Source of the DNA: Clostridium manihotivorum
GTDB taxonomy: Bacteria; Bacillota; Clostridia; Clostridiales; Clostridiaceae
Assembly (NCBI RefSeq): GCF_004015185.1
Contig: NZ_CP025746.1
Location: 2,621,776 to 2,685,775, forward strand
DNA: 64,000 nucleotides
Direction of reading: 5' to 3'
Position 1 is the stretch's first letter, and each line of letters opens with the position of its first letter. A model generated the notes under the pieces. It did no database searches. It worked only from the letters and a program-made list of their open reading frames with translations, and had not been told where the DNA came from. The position numbers and the translations under genes were made by a program. Below, in pieces: positions 33,924-43,254 of the stretch.

Positions 33924-33971
33924 CACGCCTGAGATATTATTAAATTATATATTATCGCCTTGCGTGTTATT
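33919..33971 (+). promoter_or_regulatory. Hairpin overlapping the leader stop codon
   Basis: AATAACACGC (33919-33928) pairs perfectly with GCGTGTTATT (33962-33971) over a 33-nt A/T-rich loop; a weak T-rich tail (CTTTA) follows. Possible attenuator upstream of the methyltransferase. Confidence 0.5.
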
Positions 33972-34083
33972 CTTTAGCCAACCCTATATTAGATAAATAG
34001 TCGGATAAGTATGCATAGATAACTTAACCGTATATGACATTAAAAAGAAAAAAAGAATAACATAATAAGGGAGAATATTTAAA

Positions 34084-34782
34084 ATGAGAAAATTTGAACG
34101 TTGTGAAAATTATTATAAGAAGTATGGAAAGTTTTTTGAAGAAAATAAAATGCTTGGTCCAAACGCCATGTATCTTATTGAGATTCTTTGCGAAAAGATG
34201 GATTTAAAGCCAGGTATGCGCGTGCTTGATATGGGGTGTGGTATGGGACTTACATCAATATTTCTTGCAAAGGAATTTGGTGTAACTGTATTTGCAAACG
34301 ATTTGTGGATAAGCCCTACAGATAACTACCGTCGCTTTGTTGAAATGAAAGTAGAAGATAAGGTGTTCCCAATTCGTGCAGAAGCTCATGGATTACCTTA
34401 TGCGGAAAACTACTTTGATGCAGCCATCAGTATAGATGCGTATCACTATTTTGGTACAGATGAAATCTATTTTCCAAATTATTTTTCAAAGCTTGTTAAA
34501 AAGGGTGGACAGTTTGGAATTGTCAGCCCTGGCCTTACAAGGGAGTTCAGCGATGGTCTACCAGAAGCAATGAAACCATACTGGGAACCAGATATGTATT
34601 GTTTCCACAGTGCAAAGTGGTGGCAGGACCTATGGCAAAAAACTGGCATAGTTGATGTGACTTATGCTGAAAACATTGAAGATGGTAAGGAAATATGGAG
34701 ATCAACTGCGGATTTCGATTTGCATGCTGCCGATTCAGAAGATTATCTTACACTTATAGCAATGACCGCAACCAAAAAGTAA
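34084..34782 (+). CDS. Class I SAM-dependent methyltransferase
   Basis: 232 residues. LKPGMRVLDMGCGMGLTSIF (about 46-65) is SAM motif I; VFANDLW is the acidic motif II; EAHGLPYAENYFDAAISIDA is the post-II/III region. It resembles the cyclopropane-synthase/UbiE-like small-molecule group rather than rRNA or DNA methyltransferases, but the substrate is not evident. GGGAGAATATTTAAA precedes the ATG. It may be controlled by the leader peptide and hairpin at 33879-33971. Confidence 0.88.
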   Translation: MRKFERCENYYKKYGKFFEENKMLGPNAMYLIEILCEKMDLKPGMRVLDMGCGMGLTSIFLAKEFGVTVFANDLWISPTDNYRRFVEMKVEDKVFPIRAEAHGLPYAENYFDAAISIDAYHYFGTDEIYFPNYFSKLVKKGGQFGIVSPGLTREFSDGLPEAMKPYWEPDMYCFHSAKWWQDLWQKTGIVDVTYAENIEDGKEIWRSTADFDLHAADSEDYLTLIAMTATKK

Positions 34783-34829
34783 GAATCCCATTTATAGAAG
34801 TAGCAATTGTTAATAAGATTTATATGTTC

Positions 34830-34892
34830 ACATTCTCCACCAAGAAATAAAAGGAGCTTTGAAAATATATTTCCTATGGAAGTGGTACATCT
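34830..34892 (+). repeat. Family B palindromic repeat, short
   Basis: TCTCCACCAAGAAAT ... GAGCTTTGAAAATATATTTC ... GGAAGTGGTACATC. Left arm degraded. Confidence 0.5.
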
Positions 34893-34926
34893 TAAATAGG
34901 GAGAACTTTACCCCTAAGTCATTATT

Positions 34927-34957
34927 AAACCTCCTCTGGAATACTAGAGGAGGTTTT
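34927..34957 (+). terminator. Strong intrinsic terminator
   Basis: AAACCTCCTCT / AGAGGAGGTTT stem with a short loop, then TTTT-like sequence. Probably ends the methyltransferase transcript. Confidence 0.85.
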
Positions 34958-35082
34958 GAAAATGCATGCTTATTGTGAAGTAGGAACAAGTTTCCACATA
35001 TATTGAAGATTTATTCTAAGAGTACCTAATTATAATGAAGTATCATATTTAGTATAGCACCTGTCAAAATTTCTTCACATAA

Positions 35083-35144
35083 GTTCAGAAAAGGCAGATG
35101 AGCAAAAAAGTTCACTGAAGAAGGTGGCTTTAGCTACTTTTTTA
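35083..35144 (+). repeat. Family C hairpin repeat
   Basis: GTTCAGAAAAGGCAGATGAGC, A-run, TTCACTGAAG, then AGGTGGCT / AGCTACTTT and a T-run. It lies immediately upstream of the DUF2268 gene's ribosome site. Confidence 0.6.
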
Positions 35145-35170
35145 TATTTGTTATACCGAAGGGAGAAAGA

Positions 35171-36013
35171 ATGAATTTAGAGATAATAGCGGTTTATGAG
35201 AATTTAGAGGGATATATTCTTGAGATGGAAAAGGACAATACAGCTTATGAAGAGTTGTGGGATAGATATGCGATAAAACCTTATTGGGATAAGATTAGTC
35301 AATGGGCGCCCTTTGACATGTCTGATAGAAAACCACAGCCAATAAAGGATATAAATAAATTAAAACAGCAGATTAGATTATTGAAAGAAATGAATCTAGA
35401 TGTGATAAAAAGCAAGTTTAAAGCTGTAGTAGAGGCACTTCCTAATTATGATGATGATACAATAGTGATTGCGATATATCCACTTGATGATGATAATACT
35501 ACAGTTAAGGAACAGCAGAATGGTGTACTAGGTGTAAATGTATTTGGAAACATGCTAATACAAGTTAATCCCTTTGCTAAAGATTATCTTCAATGGATTC
35601 CATATGTTTTTGCACATGAATACCATCATACCGTATGGGGCAATTATTGGCATGTAATTCATGGAGGAAGCACAGGAACTCTTTTAGAAGCATTGCTAAT
35701 AGATGGCCAAGCTGATTTCTTCGCAAAAAGCCTTAATCCTACACTAAACCCAACATGGATATGTCAAATATCAAAAGAGAAAGAAGAGGAACTGTGGAAG
35801 AACAATTATTCAAAATTGTTATATGAAACTGATTTTGACTATGCAAAGTATATGTTTGGCAATGAAGAATCAGCCATACCTTGGTGCGCAGGTTATTTTT
35901 TTGGCTATAAGATAATTGAAAGTTTTAGAAAAATTTATCCTACAACTAACACCAAGCAAATGATTGAAATGAATTCTGATGAAATTCTCTCTATGAGTGA
36001 GTATAATTTATAA
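35171..36013 (+). CDS. DUF2268-type putative Zn-dependent protease
   Basis: 280 residues, no signal peptide. HEYHH (149-153) is the HExxH zinc-protease motif, preceded by YVFAHEY and followed by ALLIDGQADFFAKSL, whose Glu/Asp could be the third ligand. GVNVFGNMLIQVNP and CAGYFFGYKII also fit the DUF2268 family of predicted Zn proteases. It would act in the cytoplasm. GAAGGGAGAAAG precedes the ATG; a terminator follows. Confidence 0.87.
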   Translation: MNLEIIAVYENLEGYILEMEKDNTAYEELWDRYAIKPYWDKISQWAPFDMSDRKPQPIKDINKLKQQIRLLKEMNLDVIKSKFKAVVEALPNYDDDTIVIAIYPLDDDNTTVKEQQNGVLGVNVFGNMLIQVNPFAKDYLQWIPYVFAHEYHHTVWGNYWHVIHGGSTGTLLEALLIDGQADFFAKSLNPTLNPTWICQISKEKEEELWKNNYSKLLYETDFDYAKYMFGNEESAIPWCAGYFFGYKIIESFRKIYPTTNTKQMIEMNSDEILSMSEYNL

Positions 36014-36028
36014 AATGAAATGAAAATG

Positions 36029-36066
36029 ACCTTAGGTATCTGATATAGCTACCTAAGGTTATTTGT
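36029..36066 (+). terminator. Intrinsic terminator after the DUF2268 gene
   Basis: ACCTTAGGTA / TACCTAAGGT with an 11-nt loop and a TTATTT tail, 15 bases past the stop. Confidence 0.85.
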
Positions 36067-36255
36067 AAATTACTAAACTTATTTCGATAGCTTAGGATAA
36101 ATTACGTAGTGTATATTAATGAATAGGATCTGTTAAAGTATCCACTTATAATCAAAGAGTACCAAACTTAAATAAAACAAGAAAGCATTTCAAGAATTAT
36201 TTATGCATCATTTATGCATCATTTAATTTATAGGCATTATTTTCTAGGTGCATCT

Positions 36256-36360
36256 TTATAGAGGACCAAATTAACTATTAATTTATAAAGCTCGTAAAAT
36301 ACATAAAACCTATGATTTTCTAACAATTATAAATTAGTTTTCGTGGAAAATACCTATATA
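36256..36360 (+). repeat. Family A palindromic repeat, diverged
   Basis: TTTATAGAGGACCAAATTAAC, ATTAATTTATAAAGC, loop region ATAAAACCTATG, then ACAATTATAAATTAG and TACCTATATA. The preceding bases hold two TTTATGCATCA direct repeats. Confidence 0.65.
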
Positions 36361-36438
36361 TTTAGTTGAATTTATAAAACAATAAAAGATTACAAATCAT
36401 CTATTATAACTTTAATAGCTGTTCAGGGGGCAAATACT

Positions 36439-38034
36439 ATGAAACATGCAATTAAATGGGGCTATATGGTTTCTTTAGGGTTACTCATAGGAATTTTATA
36501 TGCATTTATAGGAATACTGCTAGTATACAAAACTGGTATGAGCATATCATCAACTTTGGTAACACCTATAATATTCTATTTTTTTATTAGAATTTTCTTT
36601 AAGCCAACCAGTGAGGAACTTACCTTGGTACAAATATTTTCTTCAGGGGCTTCTCTAGCCACCTTCTCTCTAGAAAGTGCATATGCAGCTTCAATTATCT
36701 ATGGAGGTAATGGTGCAAATATTCACTTATGGATCATAATGGTTCTAGGTATTGGTATGAACGTCTTTGGTATTCTTATTGCAATACCACTACTAAGAGT
36801 ATGGATCTACGAGGAAGGCTTACCTTTTCCTAAGGGACAAGCAATGGGAAACATTATTCTTTCAATTACAGAGGACAAAAAAGAAAATTTATTTCAGATT
36901 TTATGGTGTGGCTTAATTGCAATAGTGGTTTACATAACTGTTAGACTCAAGAAGTCTTTATACAATCCTTTAGCTAGCTTATTTAAGACTCCAGATTTTA
37001 TTGGAGCTGAAATCTCTCCACTTCTATTTGGACTTGGGATGTTTCTTCCTTTTAAATCAGTTTTATTTATGTTAATAGGTACTGCTTATTCTACACTGGT
37101 GCTTGTATTATCCAATAAAGGATTTTCGCCAGCAATCACCTTTAAAGATCATTTATCTAATCCCTTAGTATTATCTGTAGCTATAGGCTTGGCATTAGGA
37201 TACACAATCTACATAGTACCTGGCTTACTGATAAAGATAGGGAGTGTATTTTCTAATATAGCCAAGAAGAATACAAAGCTAAATCATATCTATGGAGTCT
37301 GTTTTCTTGTATTTTTTCTTTGCCTTAGCACATTTATTAAAATACAATTTTCCTTTCCTATCTATGGTCTGATAGTTATTCTTTGTTTAGCCTTACTATT
37401 TGGATTAGTAACTGCTAGAACAAGAGGAGAAACTGGCTTAGGAACTACAGCAACAATTTACTTTACTATACCTTTAATCGGAATAATTACTAAAAATATC
37501 ACCACAACTCTTTTGATCTCAGGTGGTATAACCTTAATGACCGTAACACTTTCAGATTGTATGGAAATGATGAGCATTGGCAAAGTCACAAAGACTTCTA
37601 TTAAGAAGCTTATTATATGCTATACGATTGGCTCAGTTGTTGGAGTTCTTATAGGCTCAGTCACAATGTTTATACTGAAGTCAGAATATGGTTTTGGCAA
37701 TTCGCTTTTGCCTGCCCCAACAAGCCTAACTTGGGGAACAATTGCAAAGGCAGTTGTTAATAGAGGAATTCCTACAAGTATAAATATAATTTATATAGAA
37801 ATTGCAATATTCCTTAGCATAATCCTAGCTCATTTTAAACACTCTCCATTACTAATAGGGATGGGAATACTTATTCCAACATCAGTAATAATACCAATAT
37901 TCCTAGGAGGCCTAATAGCAAAACTATTGGTTAAGAATAATAGCAAACTAGTACCCAATAATGTAGCAGTAGGATTGATCACTGGAGAGGGGATAATGTC
38001 CATTATTTCTGCTGTAATGGATGTATTGAAATAA
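36439..38034 (+). CDS. OPT-family oligopeptide transporter
   Basis: 531 residues with 12-14 hydrophobic segments. ASLATFSLESAYAASIIYGG, LPFPKGQAMGN and RTRGETGLGTTATIYF are OPT/YSL-type signatures, including the N-terminal acidic/proline loops. OPT proteins import peptides or metal chelates by proton symport in the cytoplasmic membrane. No peptidase or chelate-biosynthesis gene is adjacent. CAGGGGGC precedes the ATG. The NUDIX gene follows after 67 bases and could be co-transcribed. Confidence 0.85.
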   Translation: MKHAIKWGYMVSLGLLIGILYAFIGILLVYKTGMSISSTLVTPIIFYFFIRIFFKPTSEELTLVQIFSSGASLATFSLESAYAASIIYGGNGANIHLWIIMVLGIGMNVFGILIAIPLLRVWIYEEGLPFPKGQAMGNIILSITEDKKENLFQILWCGLIAIVVYITVRLKKSLYNPLASLFKTPDFIGAEISPLLFGLGMFLPFKSVLFMLIGTAYSTLVLVLSNKGFSPAITFKDHLSNPLVLSVAIGLALGYTIYIVPGLLIKIGSVFSNIAKKNTKLNHIYGVCFLVFFLCLSTFIKIQFSFPIYGLIVILCLALLFGLVTARTRGETGLGTTATIYFTIPLIGIITKNITTTLLISGGITLMTVTLSDCMEMMSIGKVTKTSIKKLIICYTIGSVVGVLIGSVTMFILKSEYGFGNSLLPAPTSLTWGTIAKAVVNRGIPTSINIIYIEIAIFLSIILAHFKHSPLLIGMGILIPTSVIIPIFLGGLIAKLLVKNNSKLVPNNVAVGLITGEGIMSIISAVMDVLK

Positions 38035-38101
38035 TTTACAATAAAAAAGTAATGATTTAAATTGCACTATTTTATTAATTTTAGAAAGAAGGTTCGATGT
38101 T

Positions 38102-38569
38102 TTGATAAAATTACGAAATGCCGCTAAAGCCATAATTATTCAAGATAATAAGATACTATTTGTAAAATATATTTCAAAAAGAACTGGAGTTACATACTAT
38201 GTATTACCAGGTGGTGGACAAGAAGGTGGCGAAACCTTTGCCGACACATTAAAGAGGGAGTGTTTAGAGGAACTAGGAGCTGAAATAGAAGTGGAACGAT
38301 TTGCACTGCTTACTGAATATATTGGGAAAAATCATAAATTTGCAGATATACATTCGGAAGTGCACCGAATTGAATGTATGTTTTTCTGCTCATTAAAATC
38401 TTCTATAGAGCTGTCAAAAGCCACCAATACTGACCCTGACCAAGTAGGAGTTGAATGGATTGGTTTTGATGAAATGAAAGATAGAACCCTGTATCCAGAG
38501 GCGTTAAAAAGAGTTTTTGACCAACAAGGAAACATCACAACCCCTTTATATATAGGAGATACCTTTTAA
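38102..38569 (+). CDS. NUDIX hydrolase
   Basis: 155 residues from TTG 38102 (AGAAGG about ten bases upstream; no in-frame ATG fits as well). GGGQEGGETFADTLKRE then CLEELGAEIE is a complete NUDIX box (G-x5-E-x7-REUxEExGU). These enzymes hydrolyse nucleoside diphosphates linked to another group; substrate unknown. Lies downstream of the OPT transporter on the same strand. Confidence 0.92.
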   Translation: MIKLRNAAKAIIIQDNKILFVKYISKRTGVTYYVLPGGGQEGGETFADTLKRECLEELGAEIEVERFALLTEYIGKNHKFADIHSEVHRIECMFFCSLKSSIELSKATNTDPDQVGVEWIGFDEMKDRTLYPEALKRVFDQQGNITTPLYIGDTF

Positions 38570-38652
38570 GCTTGTTAACAAGTAACATTCTTTTATAAAG
38601 AAATAATAGAAATTATTTAGTTTATTAAATTTGATGTGTTCTTTAAAGAAGT

Positions 38653-38742
38653 GCAGTTCAATTAGAAATCTATTTTCAAGACTTCTCTCGGGGAGAAGAG
38701 AATATAAAAATAGATTTTTAATTATGAAGCGGTATATCTATA
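38653..38742 (+). repeat. Family B palindromic repeat
   Basis: CAGTTCAATTAGAAATCTATTTTC and TAAAAATAGATTTTTAATTATGAAGCGG arms around a GC-rich TCTCTCGGGGAGAAGAG. First member of a four-repeat cluster ending at 39026. Confidence 0.75.
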
Positions 38743-38822
38743 TGGTTCTAACTTCAACTATTAATTTAAGGCATGATAATTATTAGCAGAAACCTGAAGC
38801 ATCTTATCCCTAGAAGCGAGTA
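38739..38822 (+). repeat. Family A palindromic repeat, truncated
   Basis: Left arm TATGGTTCTAACTTCAAC and ATTAATTTA are intact; the loop reads CCCTAGAAGCG; the right arm is missing. Confidence 0.6.
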
Positions 38823-38923
38823 TAAGGTTCATAACTCAACTATTAATTTATACGTGCCCGATAATCCCCAGAAGCCGGTATTATCGAACATACATAAATT
38901 AAGTTTTCGTAAAGGATAAATAT
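38820..38923 (+). repeat. Family A palindromic repeat
   Basis: Inner stem GATAAT / ATTATC around CCCCAGAAGCCGGT, outer ATTAATTTATACGTG / CATACATAAATTAAG. The inner stem differs from the 31335 copy on both sides, keeping the pairing. Confidence 0.85.
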
Positions 38924-39026
38924 AGGATCCATAACTCAACTATTAATTTACAAGTGCCTGAAAATACCCAGAACCCGTGATTTTCCAACAAGTATAAATT
39001 AAGTTTTCCTAAAGGATACCTATATA
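38921..39026 (+). repeat. Family A palindromic repeat
   Basis: Inner stem GAAAAT / ATTTTC around ACCCAGAACCCGTG, outer TTAATTTACAAGTG / CAAGTATAAATTAAG, closing GGATCC / GGATACC. Directly follows the previous copy. Confidence 0.85.
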
Positions 39027-39181
39027 ACAAAAAAAGAAAGATTTATAAAGGGTTAATTTTATTTATACAATTGCTGGAATTTAATTAGATAAATTAAGTA
39101 TAATAGGAATATGTGATATTAATTAATCCTATTAAATTGTAAGCTAAAAATTGTAATATATAGGAGGTTCAAAGGCCAATA

Positions 39182-39451
39182 ATGAAATATACATGGAGCA
39201 AAAAAACAACAGATGAAAAAGTGCTGGCTGTAATGAGCGGCATTTGTTCTATAAGCATAATAATATTGGTAGTTATACAGCTTTTAGGTGTTTGGAAAAA
39301 TGCAATAAATGTATTCGAGCCATTGTTGGGTGTGGTAATGTTAATTCAAACCATTCAGAATTGGAGGAAAAGTAAATCGGCTGCTATAGTTACTTTATTT
39401 GCTGCCATACTTATTTTTGTGGTTTCAATTTTAGTATTTATAACGAAGTAA
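39182..39451 (+). CDS. DUF3953-like small membrane protein
   Basis: 89 residues with three hydrophobic segments (about 15-38, 45-58 and 67-86) and the motif VFEPLLGVVMLIQTIQNWRKSKS that I associate with DUF3953. The N-terminus (MKYTWSKKTTDEKVL) is basic and cytoplasmic. TAGGAGG lies 17 bases upstream, further than usual, and AAAGG is nearer. Function unknown. Confidence 0.72.
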   Translation: MKYTWSKKTTDEKVLAVMSGICSISIIILVVIQLLGVWKNAINVFEPLLGVVMLIQTIQNWRKSKSAAIVTLFAAILIFVVSILVFITK

Positions 39452-39845
39452 TTTGGAATTTATAAGATTGGATTGATTGGAAAACTTAACCTATTACCAT
39501 TTAGAGGTAAAGTGGGCAGGTTCATTTGTCCACTTCTATACGTTCTATTGTAAATATCAAATTCAAGGAGAATTATGGCATGATTGAAGCGAGAACCTTT
39601 AGCAACATTTATTTAATACATTCAATTATAGTAAGATAATATTAAATATAGGGCTTACAGAATAAAAGTTATATTATCCATTAAGAATTAAAAAAAGGCT
39701 TTGTTTAAAGGTAGTGTTGGAATTAGATCTTAAATATCTTAAAGTAACCCATAAGCAGATTTGAAAAACATCTTGTCTTAAAGAGAGGATATGCCCATAT
39801 AGGAATTGCTTCATATTATATCATTAAAATTAAAGGAGAAGTTTT
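39452..39845. other. Intergenic, one possible hairpin
   Basis: About 390 bases without a gene. AAGTGG and CCACTT (about 39509-39534) could form a weak transcript-end hairpin; nothing else stands out. Confidence 0.4.
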
Positions 39846-40250
39846 ATGAAGGTAAAAGCTAATAAGAACAGAATCACTTTTTTAACCTTGGTTTCTGGAG
39901 TACTTTTCACCTTAGTTACAGTAGTAGCATCCTTAATCAGTTATGGTTCTCATTCTAACAAATTTGGATCGGGAGCTATGTGGCTTTCAGTTTTGAGTAT
40001 TTTCATAGTGTACTTATTTCCATTAATACTTTTCATAATAGGGCTAGATAAAATCAAGTATTTTATAGCGGTAATCATAGGGGCTTTTTCTATAGGATTA
40101 CTTATTAGCGGGATAATTTTCATAGGACTTATAGGAAATGCAGCTATGAATGTAGTTATAGCAGAACTAGTATTGTGTTTAGTTAATCTTATTGTGAACA
40201 TTTTCTGGTATTATACAGTGTTTGGAAAGAGTAAAGTGCAGCAGGCTTAG
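39846..40250 (+). CDS. DUF5391-like membrane protein
   Basis: 134 residues with four hydrophobic segments (about 9-31, 43-65, 68-95 and 98-126). The layout, with SHSNKFGSGAMWLSVLSIFI and LFPLILFIIGLDKIKYFIAV, resembles the four-helix Firmicutes family I recall as DUF5391. AAAGGAGAA precedes the ATG. No function is known. Confidence 0.65.
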   Translation: MKVKANKNRITFLTLVSGVLFTLVTVVASLISYGSHSNKFGSGAMWLSVLSIFIVYLFPLILFIIGLDKIKYFIAVIIGAFSIGLLISGIIFIGLIGNAAMNVVIAELVLCLVNLIVNIFWYYTVFGKSKVQQA

Positions 40251-40485
40251 GACCAGCCATATATTACTAGACTTTAACTTATGCATGTTTAAAAATAGTG
40301 TGCATATTTAAGTTGGCCTAATTAATAGAGTGCAACAAGAAGTAAGAGTAGCAAATGATAGTGCTTGGAACGCTCAATAAAAAAACGGTTGCATAAAATA
40401 AAAAAGAGTTCGGATTTTAATAAAGGGTTTTCTATAGATATGTTAATTTAAAAGCTATCAATATTTTACAATCAGTTTAAAATAA

Positions 40486-40525
40486 AAAAAACTATGATTT
40501 AACAACAGTTTTAGCATAGTTTTTT
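40486..40525. terminator. Bidirectional terminator
   Basis: AAAAACTATG / CATAGTTTTT stem with A and T runs outside, placed between a rightward gene ending at 40250 and a leftward gene ending at 40618. Confidence 0.75.
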
Positions 40526-40617
40526 ATATATGAATATAGTTTTCAATAAATATAATTTCTAATAAGTTTTATTAATATAATAGGTTTTAAAATATTACAA
40601 AAATACTTAGAAATTTA

Positions 40618-40893
40618 TTAGTTCCCTTCAGTTATTGCACCCATATAAATTACACATGCCATAAGCATTAATAAAAAAATAAATGAGACTATATAGAATT
40701 TACCCAAAATAAAAAACCACATGTTAAGGATGGCTAATAACAATGCAAACATAGGAAGCTTAGATTGCATTGGATTCTTAACTCTAAGGCGTTTGCTAGT
40801 ATTTTTTAACCTTTTTTTCAAAACTTCTATTAAAGATCTTATTACCAAGAATAAAATAATAAAGTTTATTATTAGAATTGTAATCTTTACCAT
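40618..40893 (-). CDS. Small membrane protein, function unknown
   Basis: 91 residues. Two to three hydrophobic segments: 3-25, 48-65 and 66-86. A very basic stretch lies between (EVLKKRLKNTSKRLRVKNP). AAGGAGAAATATCT gives a strong start signal on the minus strand. I do not recognise the family. Confidence 0.62.
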   Translation of the reverse strand: MVKITILIINFIILFLVIRSLIEVLKKRLKNTSKRLRVKNPMQSKLPMFALLLAILNMWFFILGKFYIVSFIFLLMLMACVIYMGAITEGN

Positions 40894-41418
40894 AGATATT
40901 TCTCCTTACATAGGCATTTATTATGTAATAATTAAATTATAACATTGTTTTTAATTAGTTGTATATAACTGGTAAAAGTTTAAATTATTAAATTACTAGA
41001 TTAGGGCCACTTAAATTAAAAAGTGAACTTTAACAGAGCCTAAAATTAAAATATTTCCGAATGGTTATGTAGACCGTAGAGAAATATAAGCTGTTTAATC
41101 TCTCTAATTGGTTATAGAAACTAGATTAATTATCTATTGAAAATATTAGATACAGCATAATTACCAAATTAGACATTTGCTTGAGGCATAGAAGCTTTTC
41201 TCATTAAATTGACTATAGAAGGTATAAAATATATAATTAGTTTCAGTGGTGAAATATATACATAAATTCAAGTAATAGTAAATTGGAAAAGGATATTAGA
41301 AGATATATTTATCTTTACTGACTAAAGTTTGCGTTAAGTAAAGAATAACTTGCAAGCTTGATCGGATAATAGTTTTGAAACTGAAGATTTAGTATATCTT
41401 AATAATGGAGGAATTTAA
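40894..41418. other. Intergenic, nothing convincing
   Basis: About 525 A/T-rich bases upstream of the ABC ATPase gene. No repeat family member, RNA or clear promoter that I could support. Confidence 0.4.
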
Positions 41419-42261
41419 GTGAAGGATAGTATTTTACAGCTAAAAAATGTTACAAAAAAAGTTGATGGGAAAATTATTTTAGATGATATTAATCTAGAAC
41501 TTTATATAGGACAAGCTTTAGCTGTATTAGGTAGGAATGGTATGGGGAAGAGCACACTTTTAAAATCCATTGCTGGGTTAGTAGCTTTAACTGGTGGTGA
41601 AAGAATTATATCGAAGAAGGATATGAGAATTAGTTATGTGCCAGAGCATTTCCCTAAGCTTAATTTTACAGTAAATGAATATTTATATCACATGGGCAGT
41701 ATTTTAGGCTTGAAAAACGAGGAAATCAAAGCTAAACTAGATATTTTGTATGAAAGACTGAACATATCTCATATGGCAAATCAAAAAATTACGGTGTTGT
41801 CTAAAGGTTCAATGCAAAAAGTAGCCTTGATACAGGCACTACTAATAAAATGTGATTTATTAATAATGGATGAACCATTATCAGGACAAGATATCAAATC
41901 TCAAAAGACTCTCATTGAATTAATTAGCGAGCTAAAGAAGCAGGATACAACTATTGTTTTTGCATGTCATGAAATGCATCTGGTTGAGACAATTTCAGAC
42001 AGGGTAATTGTGGTTGACAAAGGTAAGATTGTTGACCATAAAGTTAAGGAATACAATAAAAAATCTTTGAAGTTATTGCAACTGAAAAATATAAACCAAG
42101 TAGATATGGATTTTTTAAGGAATCTACAAGGTGTTATTAATTTCGAAAGCTATAAAGATATAACAGATGTTCTAGTTGAGAAGGAATGTTGTGATAATGT
42201 GGTCTTTACAGCATTAAAAAATGGTATCAGTATCATGAGTTTAAATGAAATAACAAATTAG
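41419..42261 (+). CDS. ABC transporter ATP-binding protein
   Basis: 280 residues from GTG 41419 (GGAGG nine bases upstream). GRNGMGKSTLLKSIAG is Walker A, VLSKGSMQKVALIQALL the signature (a non-canonical SKGSMQK in place of SGGQ), and CDLLIMDEPLSGQD Walker B. The signature form and partner gene match ABC-2-type exporters. A tail of about 70 residues after the core is unrecognised. Together with the next gene it should form a two-component transporter or bacitracin/lantibiotic-type self-protection exporter; substrate unknown. Confidence 0.92.
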   Translation: MKDSILQLKNVTKKVDGKIILDDINLELYIGQALAVLGRNGMGKSTLLKSIAGLVALTGGERIISKKDMRISYVPEHFPKLNFTVNEYLYHMGSILGLKNEEIKAKLDILYERLNISHMANQKITVLSKGSMQKVALIQALLIKCDLLIMDEPLSGQDIKSQKTLIELISELKKQDTTIVFACHEMHLVETISDRVIVVDKGKIVDHKVKEYNKKSLKLLQLKNINQVDMDFLRNLQGVINFESYKDITDVLVEKECCDNVVFTALKNGISIMSLNEITN

Positions 42262-42286
42262 ATCGGTCTTTGGGAGGATTATAAAG

Positions 42287-42970
42287 TTGAAAGCTATAAT
42301 AAAATATTATTTGAGATATTTAATAAAGTCATATATATACATAGTACCATTCTTTTTCTTAATTGTTTTTTTGATAGTTTCCTATGCCTTTGGGTTGGAT
42401 TCTATCTTAAGTGGATATGCAGAAAGCTCTATTGCAATATATATAATTGCAGTATGGATAACATTTACCTTTAATGAAATAGAAGATACTACTCAGAAAC
42501 AGCTGGTAATGCTGTCCGTTAATAAAGAAGTAAAATATTATTCAGGCCGAATTATATTTCTTTTTCTTTTTGTTTCAGCTTTTAGCATAATATCAATTAT
42601 TTACCCAATTATATTCGGCTCTTTTTCAAAATCCATAACAGTTACAGATGTCCTAAAAGGTATACTTATTCAGGGAATCGTCAGCTTACTTGGTATCGGG
42701 TTTGCAAACTTTTTTGAATCAAGTAAATTTAAGGATAGAAAAATAGCTATAATCCTTGTTTTTATAATACTTCTTTTATCCTGCTTACAAGGAGTGATAA
42801 TAAGAGATTACCCGGCTATTAAATATATAATTTTAGTACTGCCGCCTGCTTATTATCTTATAGATTGCCTTGATAAAAATGTTATGGTACCTGCTATATG
42901 TGGATTTGCGTATAGCTTAGTGCTAATCACAAGCTATTTAAGATTATCAATGTCAAAAAAGTTTTTGTAG
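42287..42970 (+). CDS. ABC-2-type permease
   Basis: 227 residues from TTG 42287 with GGAGG nine bases upstream. Six hydrophobic segments in two groups of three with a polar loop (about 75-90) fit an ABC-2 permease. It starts 25 nt after the ATPase gene, so the pair is an operon. The sequence is not close to a family I can name. Confidence 0.82.
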   Translation: MKAIIKYYLRYLIKSYIYIVPFFFLIVFLIVSYAFGLDSILSGYAESSIAIYIIAVWITFTFNEIEDTTQKQLVMLSVNKEVKYYSGRIIFLFLFVSAFSIISIIYPIIFGSFSKSITVTDVLKGILIQGIVSLLGIGFANFFESSKFKDRKIAIILVFIILLLSCLQGVIIRDYPAIKYIILVLPPAYYLIDCLDKNVMVPAICGFAYSLVLITSYLRLSMSKKFL

Positions 42971-43110
42971 TAAAATCCATTCTTTGATTTATAGGTTTCT
43001 CAGTTTAAAGCTTAAGTTATGCTTACACCTATACATTAAAAAATACTTCTATATTAAAACTTACAACTTAAAATTTGTTTCTGTAACCATAGTAACTTAA
43101 CTATTGGAGC

Positions 43111-43141
43111 TGTTAAATTTCAACAATAATATTAAACATAG
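43111..43141 (+). repeat. Family D right-end fragment
   Basis: TTAAATTTCAACAATAATATTAAACATAG matches the sequence at the right end and just past the element at 51530-51632. Confidence 0.45.
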
Positions 43142-43254
43142 CCTAACCATTAATTTATACATGACTGATTATTATCATAATCTTGGGGTGTCTAATCCCA
43201 GAAGCCGTATTATCGAACCTGTATAAATTAAAATTTCGTAAAGGATACCTATAG
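43141..43254 (+). repeat. Family A palindromic repeat with an inserted inner hairpin
   Basis: ATTAATTTATACATG and CCTGTATAAATTAA arms. The loop CCCAGAAGCC is preceded by an extra TAATCTTGGGGTGTCTAATC segment. Ends AAAGGATACCTATAG. Confidence 0.75.

Noticed and set aside
33919..33971. Intrinsic terminator
   Set aside because: The stem is strong but the loop is long (33 nt) and the T-run is poor, so I list it as a possible attenuator only.
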